The notes under the pieces were generated by a model. It saw only the letters and a list, made by a program, of their open reading frames with translations, had not been told where the DNA came from and made no database searches. From IMG/VR virus record IMGVR_UViG_3300033155_000498, positions 1-64,000 of that record: DNA of 64,000 nucleotides. One strand, given 5' to 3'. Source of the DNA: a virus. This document shows positions 14,220 to 22,965 of the stretch, piece by piece; within the stretch, counting starts at the first letter, position 1; every line of letters begins with the position of its first letter. A program made the translations under genes and the position numbers.

Positions 14220-15151
14220 TCGTCTGTGCTCGTTACTATTAATACTGGGACTTCGTTTACGCCAGCTTTAATAGCTGCCATTGAACGATGTACGCCTTCC
14301 TGCGACACTCGTGGACCACGTGAATAATCTAATGTAAGGATCGGAAACTGCTCTCCGTCTATCATCTTTTGTGTATATTTCTCAACTAACTCCGCATCAC
14401 GCTGTTTTGTAACTTGCTCAACAGTTTTACCAAACCCGTCTGCAACTCGATTTAAATATTCGCTTGGAGACATGTTAACTAACTCTGATACTAGGCCTTT
14501 TGCTCTTTCAAAGTATTCTGGATTTTGCATCATGTTATCGTAAAATGGCATTTCTGTTGTGTCTTTATGGAATGCATTTTGTATATCTTCGTTAGTTGGA
14601 TCGCCTTTGTCAACATCATCTTCAGCTGGTACTGGTGGCTTATTATGCCAAACTGATGTGTCGCTTATCCTACTCATGCTACCATAATCAATATAGCGAT
14701 TGTTACGCTTCACCCAAAGCAAGCCGCCTGCACGTAACGCTGGTTCGTACTTGTCTGACCCAAACTCCCCGGAAACTGTGCCGAGGTCTTTCGAACGTGG
14801 TTTACTTTTAAGTACTTCCCAAACGTGTTCTATTACAGATTCAACAGTTGGGAATAATGTTTTAATTGTTGAATATTTTCGTCCCAAGCGTCTAAGATCA
14901 CTATCGTTAACATAAAAATAACCAGGATCTTTATATCGAACGCCATCACCACGTGTCCAAACGCGCATGCCAGGATCTTTAACGTGTATTAGTGCAAGGT
15001 TAACTTTTTGATCTTTGAGTGCTAACATTGTTCTACGCTTGCCAGTCATTTTTTCTAAAACTGTGCGACTAATCTCTTTGTTTAGAGCGTCAGCAATAGC
15101 ATTAACTTTACTAAACATACTGGCTTCTGTTATAAAATCATTTGCCTTCAT
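14216..15151 (-). CDS. Capsid-targeting-peptide protein with ParB-like C-terminal region, 311 aa
   Basis: Begins MKANDFITEASMF: targeting leader with predicted cut at ITE/A. The middle is unrecognised (KNNRYIDYG, GDGVRYKDPGYFYV). The C-terminus, FPILTLDYSRGPRVSQEGVH then RSMAAIKAGVNEVPVLIV, matches the ParB/Srx-type nuclease pattern where a substrate loop (GxHR) is followed by helix AAxxAG and strand xxPVxV. This suggests a nuclease or NTP-binding role inside the capsid, or after injection. ATGA overlap with both neighbours. Confidence 0.65.
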   Translation of the reverse strand: MKANDFITEASMFSKVNAIADALNKEISRTVLEKMTGKRRTMLALKDQKVNLALIHVKDPGMRVWTRGDGVRYKDPGYFYVNDSDLRRLGRKYSTIKTLFPTVESVIEHVWEVLKSKPRSKDLGTVSGEFGSDKYEPALRAGGLLWVKRNNRYIDYGSMSRISDTSVWHNKPPVPAEDDVDKGDPTNEDIQNAFHKDTTEMPFYDNMMQNPEYFERAKGLVSELVNMSPSEYLNRVADGFGKTVEQVTKQRDAELVEKYTQKMIDGEQFPILTLDYSRGPRVSQEGVHRSMAAIKAGVNEVPVLIVTSTDE

Positions 15152-18100
15152 TGTGGGTAGTGTCCTATATTTTTCATTAAGTTTTTAAATACTTCTTCAG
15201 CGGCAGATGCCTCATTGCCGTGTATGTCACGCTCAACTTCCATTCCTTCCAACCAGCGCATGTTTGCATCCATATCTTCTACACTGTGCCTATCAGCAAT
15301 CATTTGTATTGCGTCACGATGTGACTTTGGTATAGCCGGAGTGCCGTCGTCAACTGCTGGAGCGGCTTGTTTAGCACGTCTACTCTTTAGCTGATTAATT
15401 AATTCTTCCTTGGTAATCATACCTGCGTTAAATGCTGCAAATAAAGTAAACGCTGGTTTGTCTGCTTCGCCCTGTCCTACATTGGATGCTAACTTATATA
15501 ACTTCTTAGCGTATTCTTTCTTGTACGCTGCTGGATCTGCTGCTACTGCATACGCAACAATAAAGCGGTTTATAGCTGCAAAGATAGCTTCAATATCGTG
15601 GAAGTAGTCTTCGCCGCCTGCGGATCTAAACTCGATCCAGCCATCCCTAACACCCACTGACGCAAATTTACCAAAGCTAATATTGTTAAAGGAATTACTA
15701 ACTGCATGACTCAGATCACCTTTCATTTTAGACATTAGCATTGCAAGTGATTTTTCCTTGCCTGGTTTATCTCTTTCGAAACCTTGTCGTGCATCCATCA
15801 TATCACTTAGTTGTGTGAGTGAGTGTACTGCATATTCGTTAAACTCGCGCCCAAAATGTTTTAATATATGTGCGTCACCTAGCATAATAACTAACTTCGC
15901 ATAATCCAATTTAGATTGATCCACTTTAGCAAGGCTTACGTTAATATGTAAACCTGTTGATTCGTTTGCATACGCGCCCTTGCCCTTTAGATATTCAATA
16001 ACTGCTTCAACATTCTCAATACCATCTACATAATTCATTTTTGATGTGACTATTTCCAAACCACTATCACCATCGTTATTCGGCTTAATGGACGCATCGC
16101 TTGTAACTGACCACGTTGTACTTGTATCAGTATCACCGTAACTGTCGCCGCCATCTACCGAAACACTTTCACCGGATATGTCTTCTAAGTCGCTTGCAAC
16201 TTGATGTGCAAGTTCTTCGTCAAAATCTTCTTGGTACAATGGACCACCGGGCCAAGTTAAATCACCGGACCATTCGTTATATACATCGCCCATGCTGTTT
16301 AAATGTACCTGGCGTAACCACGTACCAACAGAATAATCATAATCATTGACTGCTATTTCTGTCTCATAGAATTCTTGCTGATAAAATTCATTTAATGCTT
16401 CTATAGCTTCCACATTGTCAGCAACGAAAACTTCATAGTATAAAAGTAAGTACGGGTCGGTGGCTTCCTGCACAGGCCACTGTTCAGCATCGCCGTCTGT
16501 TTTATATGCATCGTGTGCCACACGTAACACTTCATTGGCAATCTCTTCTGTTATCTCAAGATCGTCTTCGTCTACTTTCTCACCTGCTTTATCAGCAAGA
16601 TCGTTTTTAATTCTAATAATAGCATCGTCTGCATCACTTGAGTTAACATACAGGTCTGTCATTATTTCTACTTTCTTAGTGTCTTCAACAGTTGGATTAT
16701 TAAGAGCATCGTCTACTTCACTTGTCTGCCAAGCTGATGCCCGTTCGTCTATCCATTCTTGATGCGCTGCCATCATAGTTTCAAACGCTTCGTCGTTGTC
16801 TGTGTCGTATGTAAAGAATTCGCGTATGTCGTCAAATGATGTGTGTTTAGTAATGTCCGGATTTGCTTCTGTGTCTCGCTGAATTATAACTTCAAACTCA
16901 AGTCCAATCATTGGATCAACTGATTGTATAATACTGTTTACATGCTTCTGCAATCCGCCCGGTGACATGTTAAGCTCGTTAACAAGCCCTTCGAATATAT
17001 TATTAACTGTTTTAGTTTTGCCGTTTGTTTTTAGTATTGGCGGTACACCACCTACTGTTACCGTGTGCCCTAATTTTGCTGCTTCTATTTTAGTTTGGTT
17101 AACTCCAACATCGCATGTTGTGTTAACACCTTGAACAATGCGGCCTTGTTCATTAATCTGTGTGCCTACAACTTTATGTACTAATCGTTTCGCTTCTTTA
17201 GTTCTGTCTGCTGCTATTAAACGTGTAAGTAAATCAATCTGTGCTTTTGGTGCTATTTTATAAAATTGACTGATTTCGTTAGGGCCGGTATCTGTAGCGA
17301 ACTTAGTAAGATTTGATGCTGCTTCGTAGATATAGTCATAATCAAAATCATCAAACAGGCTTTCTCTCGCTGCCATTAAACGTTTGACCATTCCTTCTGT
17401 TGCTTGTGTTGTTGTACCTGTTTCAAGCTCTGCACGTAGCTCTTGTGCTAATGTATCGGGTTCGTCTTTCTTTTGCTCAAGACTTAACTTACTGTCTTCG
17501 TGCCCGCGCCTCTTAGCCCAAAGTTTTGCAAAGTAACCATCTGTGCGTAGCATTTTAAATGCTAAGTTCTCAGGTCCAAACTCTCCAAACTCGTCTAGTC
17601 CAGCGGATCTGTACTTCTTAACTAGATCTAAAACACTGTTTAAATATTCTGAATCGTCGGAGGCCAATGCACGAATAGCAAGGTTCTTTAGTTTGTCGTA
17701 TTTTAATAAGGTTGCAGTATCGTTAAGGTTTGCACGTTGCTTAGATGGAATCTTATTCCACTCATCCTTCATAACACTGTAGCTACCTAAGGAATGATGT
17801 GGTTCTGCTGCATCTTGTACGTACAGCTCAACTTCATATCCTTTAATTTTAATATCGTGGTTGTGATTGTATTGATACTTCTTAGCATCAAACATTTCTT
17901 TATAAACTTCGTTATTTGGAAGTTTTGTAAAGTCTACTATAAGGTGTAAGTCAACATCTGAGTGTGGTGTATAACTATATGCTGCATTAGATCCACTTAC
18001 TTCGATATCAACTAATGCGATGTTCTGTACGCCTAAGAACTCGCGGAAATGATCCGCAATCTCTATTAGTTTATTACGTACCAGCGGGCGCATCTTGTCA

Positions 18101-18183
18101 TTCATAAAGATTTGTGGATTCAAATCAGTATTAAAGTTTATGGCCTTCGTTAGTTGGAAGTTGTCGAGTTCTTCTAAATTCAT
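15148..18183 (-). CDS. Large nucleotidyltransferase and amidoligase-like fusion protein, 1011 aa
   Basis: N-terminus: a polymerase-beta-type nucleotidyltransferase signature, GSNAAYSYTPHSDVDLHLIV, with Gly64-Ser65 and Asp76/Asp78. C-terminal half: a set of motifs like the Amidoligase_2 (COOH-NH2 ligase, glutamine-synthetase-like) family: IGLEFEV (about 425), GLEIVTSKM (about 706), TGLHINVSL (about 741) and WIEFRSAGGEDYF (about 847). The middle, residues about 250-420, resembles phage structural linkers. Amidoligases join amino groups to carboxylates using ATP; no substrate can be read here. Leaderless-type late promoter. It precedes the ParB-like capsid-targeted gene by an ATGA overlap. Confidence 0.68.
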   Translation of the reverse strand: MNLEELDNFQLTKAINFNTDLNPQIFMNDKMRPLVRNKLIEIADHFREFLGVQNIALVDIEVSGSNAAYSYTPHSDVDLHLIVDFTKLPNNEVYKEMFDAKKYQYNHNHDIKIKGYEVELYVQDAAEPHHSLGSYSVMKDEWNKIPSKQRANLNDTATLLKYDKLKNLAIRALASDDSEYLNSVLDLVKKYRSAGLDEFGEFGPENLAFKMLRTDGYFAKLWAKRRGHEDSKLSLEQKKDEPDTLAQELRAELETGTTTQATEGMVKRLMAARESLFDDFDYDYIYEAASNLTKFATDTGPNEISQFYKIAPKAQIDLLTRLIAADRTKEAKRLVHKVVGTQINEQGRIVQGVNTTCDVGVNQTKIEAAKLGHTVTVGGVPPILKTNGKTKTVNNIFEGLVNELNMSPGGLQKHVNSIIQSVDPMIGLEFEVIIQRDTEANPDITKHTSFDDIREFFTYDTDNDEAFETMMAAHQEWIDERASAWQTSEVDDALNNPTVEDTKKVEIMTDLYVNSSDADDAIIRIKNDLADKAGEKVDEDDLEITEEIANEVLRVAHDAYKTDGDAEQWPVQEATDPYLLLYYEVFVADNVEAIEALNEFYQQEFYETEIAVNDYDYSVGTWLRQVHLNSMGDVYNEWSGDLTWPGGPLYQEDFDEELAHQVASDLEDISGESVSVDGGDSYGDTDTSTTWSVTSDASIKPNNDGDSGLEIVTSKMNYVDGIENVEAVIEYLKGKGAYANESTGLHINVSLAKVDQSKLDYAKLVIMLGDAHILKHFGREFNEYAVHSLTQLSDMMDARQGFERDKPGKEKSLAMLMSKMKGDLSHAVSNSFNNISFGKFASVGVRDGWIEFRSAGGEDYFHDIEAIFAAINRFIVAYAVAADPAAYKKEYAKKLYKLASNVGQGEADKPAFTLFAAFNAGMITKEELINQLKSRRAKQAAPAVDDGTPAIPKSHRDAIQMIADRHSVEDMDANMRWLEGMEVERDIHGNEASAAEEVFKNLMKNIGHYPQ

Positions 18184-18188
18184 ATCAG

Positions 18189-18194
18189 TATTTA
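18189..18194 (-). promoter_or_regulatory. T4-type late promoter, leaderless spacing
   Basis: CATAAATA, CTGAT, ATG (18183). Heads the 1011-aa gene. Confidence 0.65.
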
Positions 18195-18201
18195 TGAAGA
18201 T

Positions 18202-18792
18202 CTACGAGCGTGTGATGTTTACGGACTTGTGTGACCATACGTGCCCGCCGATATCACGCCAGCGGTTGCAAAATTCCCAGGACTCATCCTGCTCTATATT
18301 TTTGCGTACTGTGGTTTCGAAATATGATCTTAGTAAGGAATCATCGCTAAATGCAGATACACGTGGGTGGTCTTTTAGGTGTTCAAATGCTTCGCGGCTT
18401 ATCATCATAAATCCGCCATCAACGTTATCAACTTCTCTAGTGTCAACTTCGTCTAGCATTTTAGTGGTACAGTATTGATTGACTGGACCAATTATATGTT
18501 TCTTAGCTGAAAGTAACGCTAATACTTGCCATGGTTCAAATCTAACATCTGCGTCAATGAATAACAAATGTGTTAGTTTAGGGAAGTTTAAGAACGTTGA
18601 TACTAGAGTATTTTTTAAGCCTGGAACGAGTACAGCGGCTTCAGCTGTATGTCCAATGCCAATTTGTGTTGCTGTTTCGCTCCACATAACATAACTTTGA
18701 AATGTGTGAGTGGATATACCGGGTTGGGAGAATATGCAGGTGTGTACGTGTTGTTCTTTAAGGTAGTCAATGGGTGCTAAATTTATGTTCAT
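18202..18792 (-). CDS. Glycosyltransferase-like protein (GT-A fold), 196 aa
   Basis: THLLFIDADVRFEPWQVL gives the DxD metal-binding strand of GT-A enzymes; a later GGFMMISREAFEHL and DESWEFCNRWRDIGG are typical of compact phage and marine bacterial GT2-related enzymes (D/E-x-x-F-C). Likely adds sugar to a phage or host molecule. It has its own late promoter. At 196 aa it is a minimal version of the fold. Substrate unknown. Confidence 0.72.
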   Translation of the reverse strand: MNINLAPIDYLKEQHVHTCIFSQPGISTHTFQSYVMWSETATQIGIGHTAEAAVLVPGLKNTLVSTFLNFPKLTHLLFIDADVRFEPWQVLALLSAKKHIIGPVNQYCTTKMLDEVDTREVDNVDGGFMMISREAFEHLKDHPRVSAFSDDSLLRSYFETTVRKNIEQDESWEFCNRWRDIGGHVWSHKSVNITRS

Positions 18793-18797
18793 AACTG

Positions 18798-18803
18798 TAT
18801 TTA
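18798..18803 (-). promoter_or_regulatory. T4-type late promoter, leaderless spacing
   Basis: ATTAAATA, CAGTT, ATG (18792). Confidence 0.6.
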
Positions 18804-18822
18804 ATACAATTATGTACGTAGT

Positions 18823-19479
18823 TTAAAATTTCGTAATAAACTCTACAAATTCGCGTATTAGATCTTCTGTTTGTACTACGCCTAGTTTCTTATCAAACAA
18901 GTTGCGTAGTCCTTGTGGTACATCACCATAAAGGTCTGCAAGGATTTTGCCACGATTCTTATCTGTTGCTGTAGCATACATGTCGCGTATTTGAGTTGCG
19001 CCTTTTACCTTCTTGCCTGCTACTGGAAACTCGATAGTTGGTGTTACATACGCATACATATGGCCTGATGAAACTGGCTGCGCGTCTTTGCGTAACCACT
19101 GTATGGCTGCGCGTTCTCCGTTCTTTTTAACGGCGTACCCTTCTGCGTCTGTATTTGCGCCAACTAAACGATCACCATCTTTTTGGCTTACTGCAAGAAT
19201 TATAACAGTATCAGTATCACTAAATGGAATTGCATCTTTAATAAACTTTTCGACGTACGGACTCTTAACTTTAACGAACTTATTAGCTGGAATGCCCATT
19301 GCCGTTGCAATACGTTTCTTTTCGTTCCATGAAAATGGATCTCTTGGACCAGTTGCTTTTTCAGCTGATGCCATGAATACGCTATTAGCACCAAACTTTT
19401 GAGCTAGGTGATCGTAGGATGATTTATGGCCTTTGTGTGGCGGTTGGAATCGGCCGCCATATACAACTAATGTCTTCAT
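18823..19479 (-). CDS. Nucleotidylyltransferase (cytidylyltransferase/NMNAT superfamily), 218 aa
   Basis: GGRFQPPHKGH at residues 9-19 is the HxGH nucleotide-binding motif of this superfamily. Further along, DPFSWNEKKRIATAMG matches the adenylylating branch. The C-terminal ISTxxR-like element is replaced by GATQIRDMY. Products could be NAD-related or CDP/ADP-linked; the sequence cannot decide. The last 20 residues (EDLIREFVEFITKF) are a helical extension. Leaderless-type late promoter. Confidence 0.75.
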   Translation of the reverse strand: MKTLVVYGGRFQPPHKGHKSSYDHLAQKFGANSVFMASAEKATGPRDPFSWNEKKRIATAMGIPANKFVKVKSPYVEKFIKDAIPFSDTDTVIILAVSQKDGDRLVGANTDAEGYAVKKNGERAAIQWLRKDAQPVSSGHMYAYVTPTIEFPVAGKKVKGATQIRDMYATATDKNRGKILADLYGDVPQGLRNLFDKKLGVVQTEDLIREFVEFITKF

Positions 19480-19484
19480 AGCTG

Positions 19485-19490
19485 TATTTA
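19485..19490 (-). promoter_or_regulatory. T4-type late promoter, leaderless spacing
   Basis: AATAAATA, CAGCT, ATG (19479). It overlaps the end of the upstream gene by a few bases. Confidence 0.62.
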
Positions 19491-19823
19491 TTTCTTTTTA
19501 GGGAATGTTAAGATATTTGCATTTTGGTGTGCTTCTTCAAGTACCGTTTGCATAGCTAATGATTTTTGGAATTCTTCTACTTGTTTGTAGAATATTGTAA
19601 CCATTGCGTTATAACGTGCAACAGGGTCTTTATATTTGGATAGGTCTTGCTCTAAGCGCCACTGTACTCCCCTGAGTCTTTCTTCTTTCTTAGGATCGCC
19701 TTCGGAAATACGAATAATTTCTTTATCTAATAAGTCTTTGCGGTAGTCTTCAAATGCTTCAGGATCAATCTTGGCCATCTCTACTAGCTGTGCAAACTTA
19801 GTATCAAAATCGTCGCCAAACAT
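19488..19823 (-). CDS. DUF3135-like protein, 111 aa
   Basis: The FDTKFAQLVEMAKIDPEAFEDYR start and later RLRGVQWRLEQDL fit DUF3135, a small helical domain in proteobacteria and their phages. No catalytic residues. It starts directly at the end of the structural gene upstream and probably shares its late transcript. Role unknown. Confidence 0.65.
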   Translation of the reverse strand: MFGDDFDTKFAQLVEMAKIDPEAFEDYRKDLLDKEIIRISEGDPKKEERLRGVQWRLEQDLSKYKDPVARYNAMVTIFYKQVEEFQKSLAMQTVLEEAHQNANILTFPKKK

Positions 19824-20195
19824 TTAATACCCGACTGATACTTTGTTAATAGTTCCTGCTGTAAACTGAGTTACAGTGGCTCGAAGCCATGTGTAGTTGC
19901 CTTCAAGATTAGCGAAGTTATTTTCGGTTAAAGGATTAATACCATCGCCGATTGTTTGGATTGGAAAATAATTGGGTGTGGTGTTATCTGCATCTAGTGT
20001 AGCTTCAATAGTAATAATAGCTATTACGCCGGTTAAATACCAGGACAATGTTTGAACGCTCTTATCCTTAGAATAATATGCTGCGGCTTTTTGTGGTGGG
20101 CCACTAAAGTCTCCGCTATCAACAAGCGGATCATAGTTTCCGTTGGCTGTGGCAAACGTTGTTGATGGGATTAAATTGTACGATGATGTTTTCAT
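19824..20195 (-). CDS. Probable virion structural protein, 123 aa
   Basis: Thr/Asn/Tyr-rich and strand-rich, with almost no charged helices (SWYLTGVIAIITIEATLDAD, FTAGTINKVSVGY), as in phage tail or decoration proteins. Leaderless-type late promoter. Exact role not recognisable. Confidence 0.6.
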   Translation of the reverse strand: MKTSSYNLIPSTTFATANGNYDPLVDSGDFSGPPQKAAAYYSKDKSVQTLSWYLTGVIAIITIEATLDADNTTPNYFPIQTIGDGINPLTENNFANLEGNYTWLRATVTQFTAGTINKVSVGY

Positions 20196-20196
20196 A

Positions 20197-20646
20197 TCAG
20201 TATTTATCTGTTATTTCAAACAATGGTTCTTGATCTTCTAACCAGTCTTTTATCATTTGTAGCTCTGTACGTGTTTTGACTGGATTATTAGGAAAGACCA
20301 ACCCATCTATAGTTAGATCATATATGATACCGTCTCCGCTATCCTTACCACTGGATATCGGCACCAGCTGAAGATCAGTTTCTTCAATTAATTGAGATGC
20401 AATCTTACCCATTGGCGTTGGAAGCATTTCTACATGAGCTACAACATAGTCACCCTCTATAGAAAGGATCGCTTTAGCTGCAATGCGATCCATAGTAGAC
20501 GACTTAGGCACCGGGTATTCATCAAACGTAACAATACCAAGACCTTTGTTGAATTCTTCAACTGCTTTAACTAGTTCGTCTCTGGGGTAGATTCTACCTC
20601 TGCCATTGCCTGATACGACATCGCATTTGTAAATCTTTGCTTTCAT
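20197..20646 (-). CDS. Degenerate prohead core protease (gp21)-like protein, 149 aa
   Basis: The layout follows T4-type prohead proteases: an NGRGRIYPRDELVKAVEEFN start, DR(I)AAKAILSIEG, then LPTPMGKIASQLIEETDLQL followed by VPISSGKDSG, where active enzymes have VSxRGxG. The usual GE(L)xHP that supplies the catalytic His reads FDEYPVPK here, so the His is absent, and the protein is shorter than gp21 (about 210 aa). It may be an inactive paralogue or a diverged member; the active gp21 that would cut targeting peptides is probably elsewhere. Confidence 0.5.
   Translation of the reverse strand: MKAKIYKCDVVSGNGRGRIYPRDELVKAVEEFNKGLGIVTFDEYPVPKSSTMDRIAAKAILSIEGDYVVAHVEMLPTPMGKIASQLIEETDLQLVPISSGKDSGDGIIYDLTIDGLVFPNNPVKTRTELQMIKDWLEDQEPLFEITDKY
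20201..20206 (-). promoter_or_regulatory. T4-type late promoter, leaderless spacing
   Basis: GATAAATA, CTGAT, ATG (20195). The same six-plus-five bases as the promoter at 18189. Confidence 0.64.
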
Positions 20647-22964
20647 TACTTGTCAGGTTTAAATTGATCTAAAATAATATACCCATCATCGTCTGTGCCG
20701 CCAGGCTCTGGAGTGCCAGCTAATGGCTTAGGCAATGCTGCTGGCTGGATACCTTGCTTATTAAGGAATATAATCTCATCATCTTTTAAGTCTGCTACTA
20801 TGGAACAATGACTTAAACCTTCAAACAAGATGCGCTTGCTAAGTGGTTTCTTAAGCAATTCAGAAATTTCACGCTTAATAGGTCTAGCACCAAGAGCTGC
20901 ATCATAACCAACTGATGCGATGTGTGTAATTACAGTCTCATTAACGTGCAAATCGATCTTCTTAGATTTAAGGTTGTCTTTAAGTTCTTTGATAAACTTA
21001 ATAACAATCTTCTTGATATCCATATCTTCAAGTTTCTTAAATTTAGCAATACCATCAAGTCTGTTACGGAACTCTGGGCGGAAGAACTCTTTAACTGCTT
21101 TATCTTCTTCACCTGTGCGTTCCATATCTGTAAAGCCGATACGGTTCTTTTCATTCTCAGCGGCACCAAGGTTGGATGTTAGTATAATAATACAGTTACG
21201 TAGACTAACTTCCTTACCACTACGACTAGTAATCTTGCCTTCGTCTAGTACCTGTAACATTACGTTCATAACGTCCGGGTGTGCCTTTTCTACTTCGTCA
21301 AATAGTAGTACAGAGAATGGGTGTTTGCTAACATCTGAAATTAACTTACCACCACCGCCTGCATCTTCAAATCCAACATAGCCTGGTGGAGCACCAATTA
21401 ATGATGCCACTGTGTGCTTCTCCATGTATTCTGACATGTCGTAACGTAGCAGTTCCATATCCAAATTATCACTAATTAACTTAGCAAGTTCTGTTTTGCC
21501 TGTGCCTGTTGGGCCAAGGAATAAGAAACTTGCGACCGGTTTGTTCTCTTCTGAAAGTCCACTAAAGTTAACATAGATCTTATCTAGTACTTCATCGACG
21601 GCTTGTTCCTGACCGTACAGCTTGTCATCTATGTTATGCCTAAGCGAGATGAGTGATGCACTCTTTTCGTTACTTAGACGCTCAACTGGAACACCTGTTA
21701 TTTTACTAACTTGAACAATAACTTTATCTTCCGTTATAATTGCGGCCTGGGTATCATTTGCGCGTTCCTTAGCACATGCGGCATCGAGAATGTCAATTGA
21801 TTTATCAGGGTTCTTTCTATTGTGTATGTAACGACTGCTTAAATCAACCGATGCCTCGATGGCTTCTTTATTAATTCGCACCTTGTGGAATTCACTTAAT
21901 CGATCGGCAACACCTGTTAGTATCTTGATCGTAGTTTCGTGATCTGGTTCATCAATTGTTAAGTTGTAGAACCTACGCATTAATGCTTTATCTTTTTCAA
22001 AGGACTCGTAGTATTCGTCCCATGTAGTGTTCGCAACAACCTTAATCTTGCCGCGTGTGATTACTGGTTTTAACATGTTTGCAAAGTCTAAGTTAGAACC
22101 TCCTCCTGCACCAGCACCTTTCATTGTGTGCGCTTCGTCAATAAACAAAATGCCGTTACCAGATGCTTCAAGTGCATTAATAACTTTCTTAAATTTATCT
22201 TCAAAGTCGCCCCTGTACTTACTACCGGCTAGCATATCGCTAATATTGAGTTCCCATACAGTGTGATCATGTAAGAACGCAGGAACTGTCTTGGCAATAA
22301 TTTGTTGTGCTAGGCCTTCAACGATTGCAGTTTTACCTACGCCCGGATCGCCTATCATTAGCACATTAGACTTAAATTTCTTAGCAAGGATTTCAATTGC
22401 GTCTCTGACTTCTTCAGTACGACCAATAAGCGGTTCTAACTCGCCCTTCTCGGCTCTAGCTGATAAGTTAGTGCAATGTTCTTCAAGCAACTCTGCAGAC
22501 TGTACATCTGACAAGCCGCCTGTTGCATTGTTATAATGTTCGTTCCAGTATTCAGCAAAGTTTTCTTTGTCGTCAATGCCGTACTTTAAAATAAAGTAGT
22601 GTGCATGGCTGTTAGTTTCGCTTGAGATACTTAGAAATAAATCAATTGTTGTAACATAACGTCTGCCGCTGAATAACACTTGTGTCACAGCACGGTTAAA
22701 TACGCGCTCTAGACTATTTGTTCTTTTTGGTGCTTCTTCAGTTGGCTGGCCCTGAGTTGTTGGCAATAATCCATCTAGATATTCTTCAATGTCTCCAATT
22801 AAATCATCTATTTTAACGCCGTAACCTTTAGCGCAAAAGTAGAATGGTTCATAGCTTAGAAGTGCGACAAGCAAGTGTTCGAGTAATACGTATTCGTGTC
22901 CTCGTTTTTTTGCTAGGGCAATTGCATAGTCTGTGATTTGTTCGATTTCTGGATTAATTTGCAT
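20646..22964 (-). CDS. clpA: ClpA-type AAA+ unfoldase, 772 aa
   Basis: The start at 22964 has AAAAGG; the frame to 23018 overlaps the upstream gene. N-terminal Clp-N helices (ALAKKRGHEYVLLEHLLVAL), D1 Walker A GDPGVGKT (about 204) with LFIDEAH, D2 Walker A GPTGTGKT (about 484), sensor region and FRPEFRNRLDGI arginine finger. There is no ClpB middle coiled coil. NRIGFTD at about 607 corresponds to the IGF/IGL loop by which ClpA and ClpX dock on ClpP. A ClpP is encoded at 46291. Together they should form an ATP-dependent protease; the target is unknown. Confidence 0.9.
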   Translation of the reverse strand: MQINPEIEQITDYAIALAKKRGHEYVLLEHLLVALLSYEPFYFCAKGYGVKIDDLIGDIEEYLDGLLPTTQGQPTEEAPKRTNSLERVFNRAVTQVLFSGRRYVTTIDLFLSISSETNSHAHYFILKYGIDDKENFAEYWNEHYNNATGGLSDVQSAELLEEHCTNLSARAEKGELEPLIGRTEEVRDAIEILAKKFKSNVLMIGDPGVGKTAIVEGLAQQIIAKTVPAFLHDHTVWELNISDMLAGSKYRGDFEDKFKKVINALEASGNGILFIDEAHTMKGAGAGGGSNLDFANMLKPVITRGKIKVVANTTWDEYYESFEKDKALMRRFYNLTIDEPDHETTIKILTGVADRLSEFHKVRINKEAIEASVDLSSRYIHNRKNPDKSIDILDAACAKERANDTQAAIITEDKVIVQVSKITGVPVERLSNEKSASLISLRHNIDDKLYGQEQAVDEVLDKIYVNFSGLSEENKPVASFLFLGPTGTGKTELAKLISDNLDMELLRYDMSEYMEKHTVASLIGAPPGYVGFEDAGGGGKLISDVSKHPFSVLLFDEVEKAHPDVMNVMLQVLDEGKITSRSGKEVSLRNCIIILTSNLGAAENEKNRIGFTDMERTGEEDKAVKEFFRPEFRNRLDGIAKFKKLEDMDIKKIVIKFIKELKDNLKSKKIDLHVNETVITHIASVGYDAALGARPIKREISELLKKPLSKRILFEGLSHCSIVADLKDDEIIFLNKQGIQPAALPKPLAGTPEPGGTDDDGYIILDQFKPDK

Positions 22965-22965
22965 A

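Noticed and set aside
20920-21381. Plus-strand frame of 153 codons
   Set aside because: It is antisense to the ClpA D2 domain; its composition (Ser/Leu-rich) is the usual shadow.
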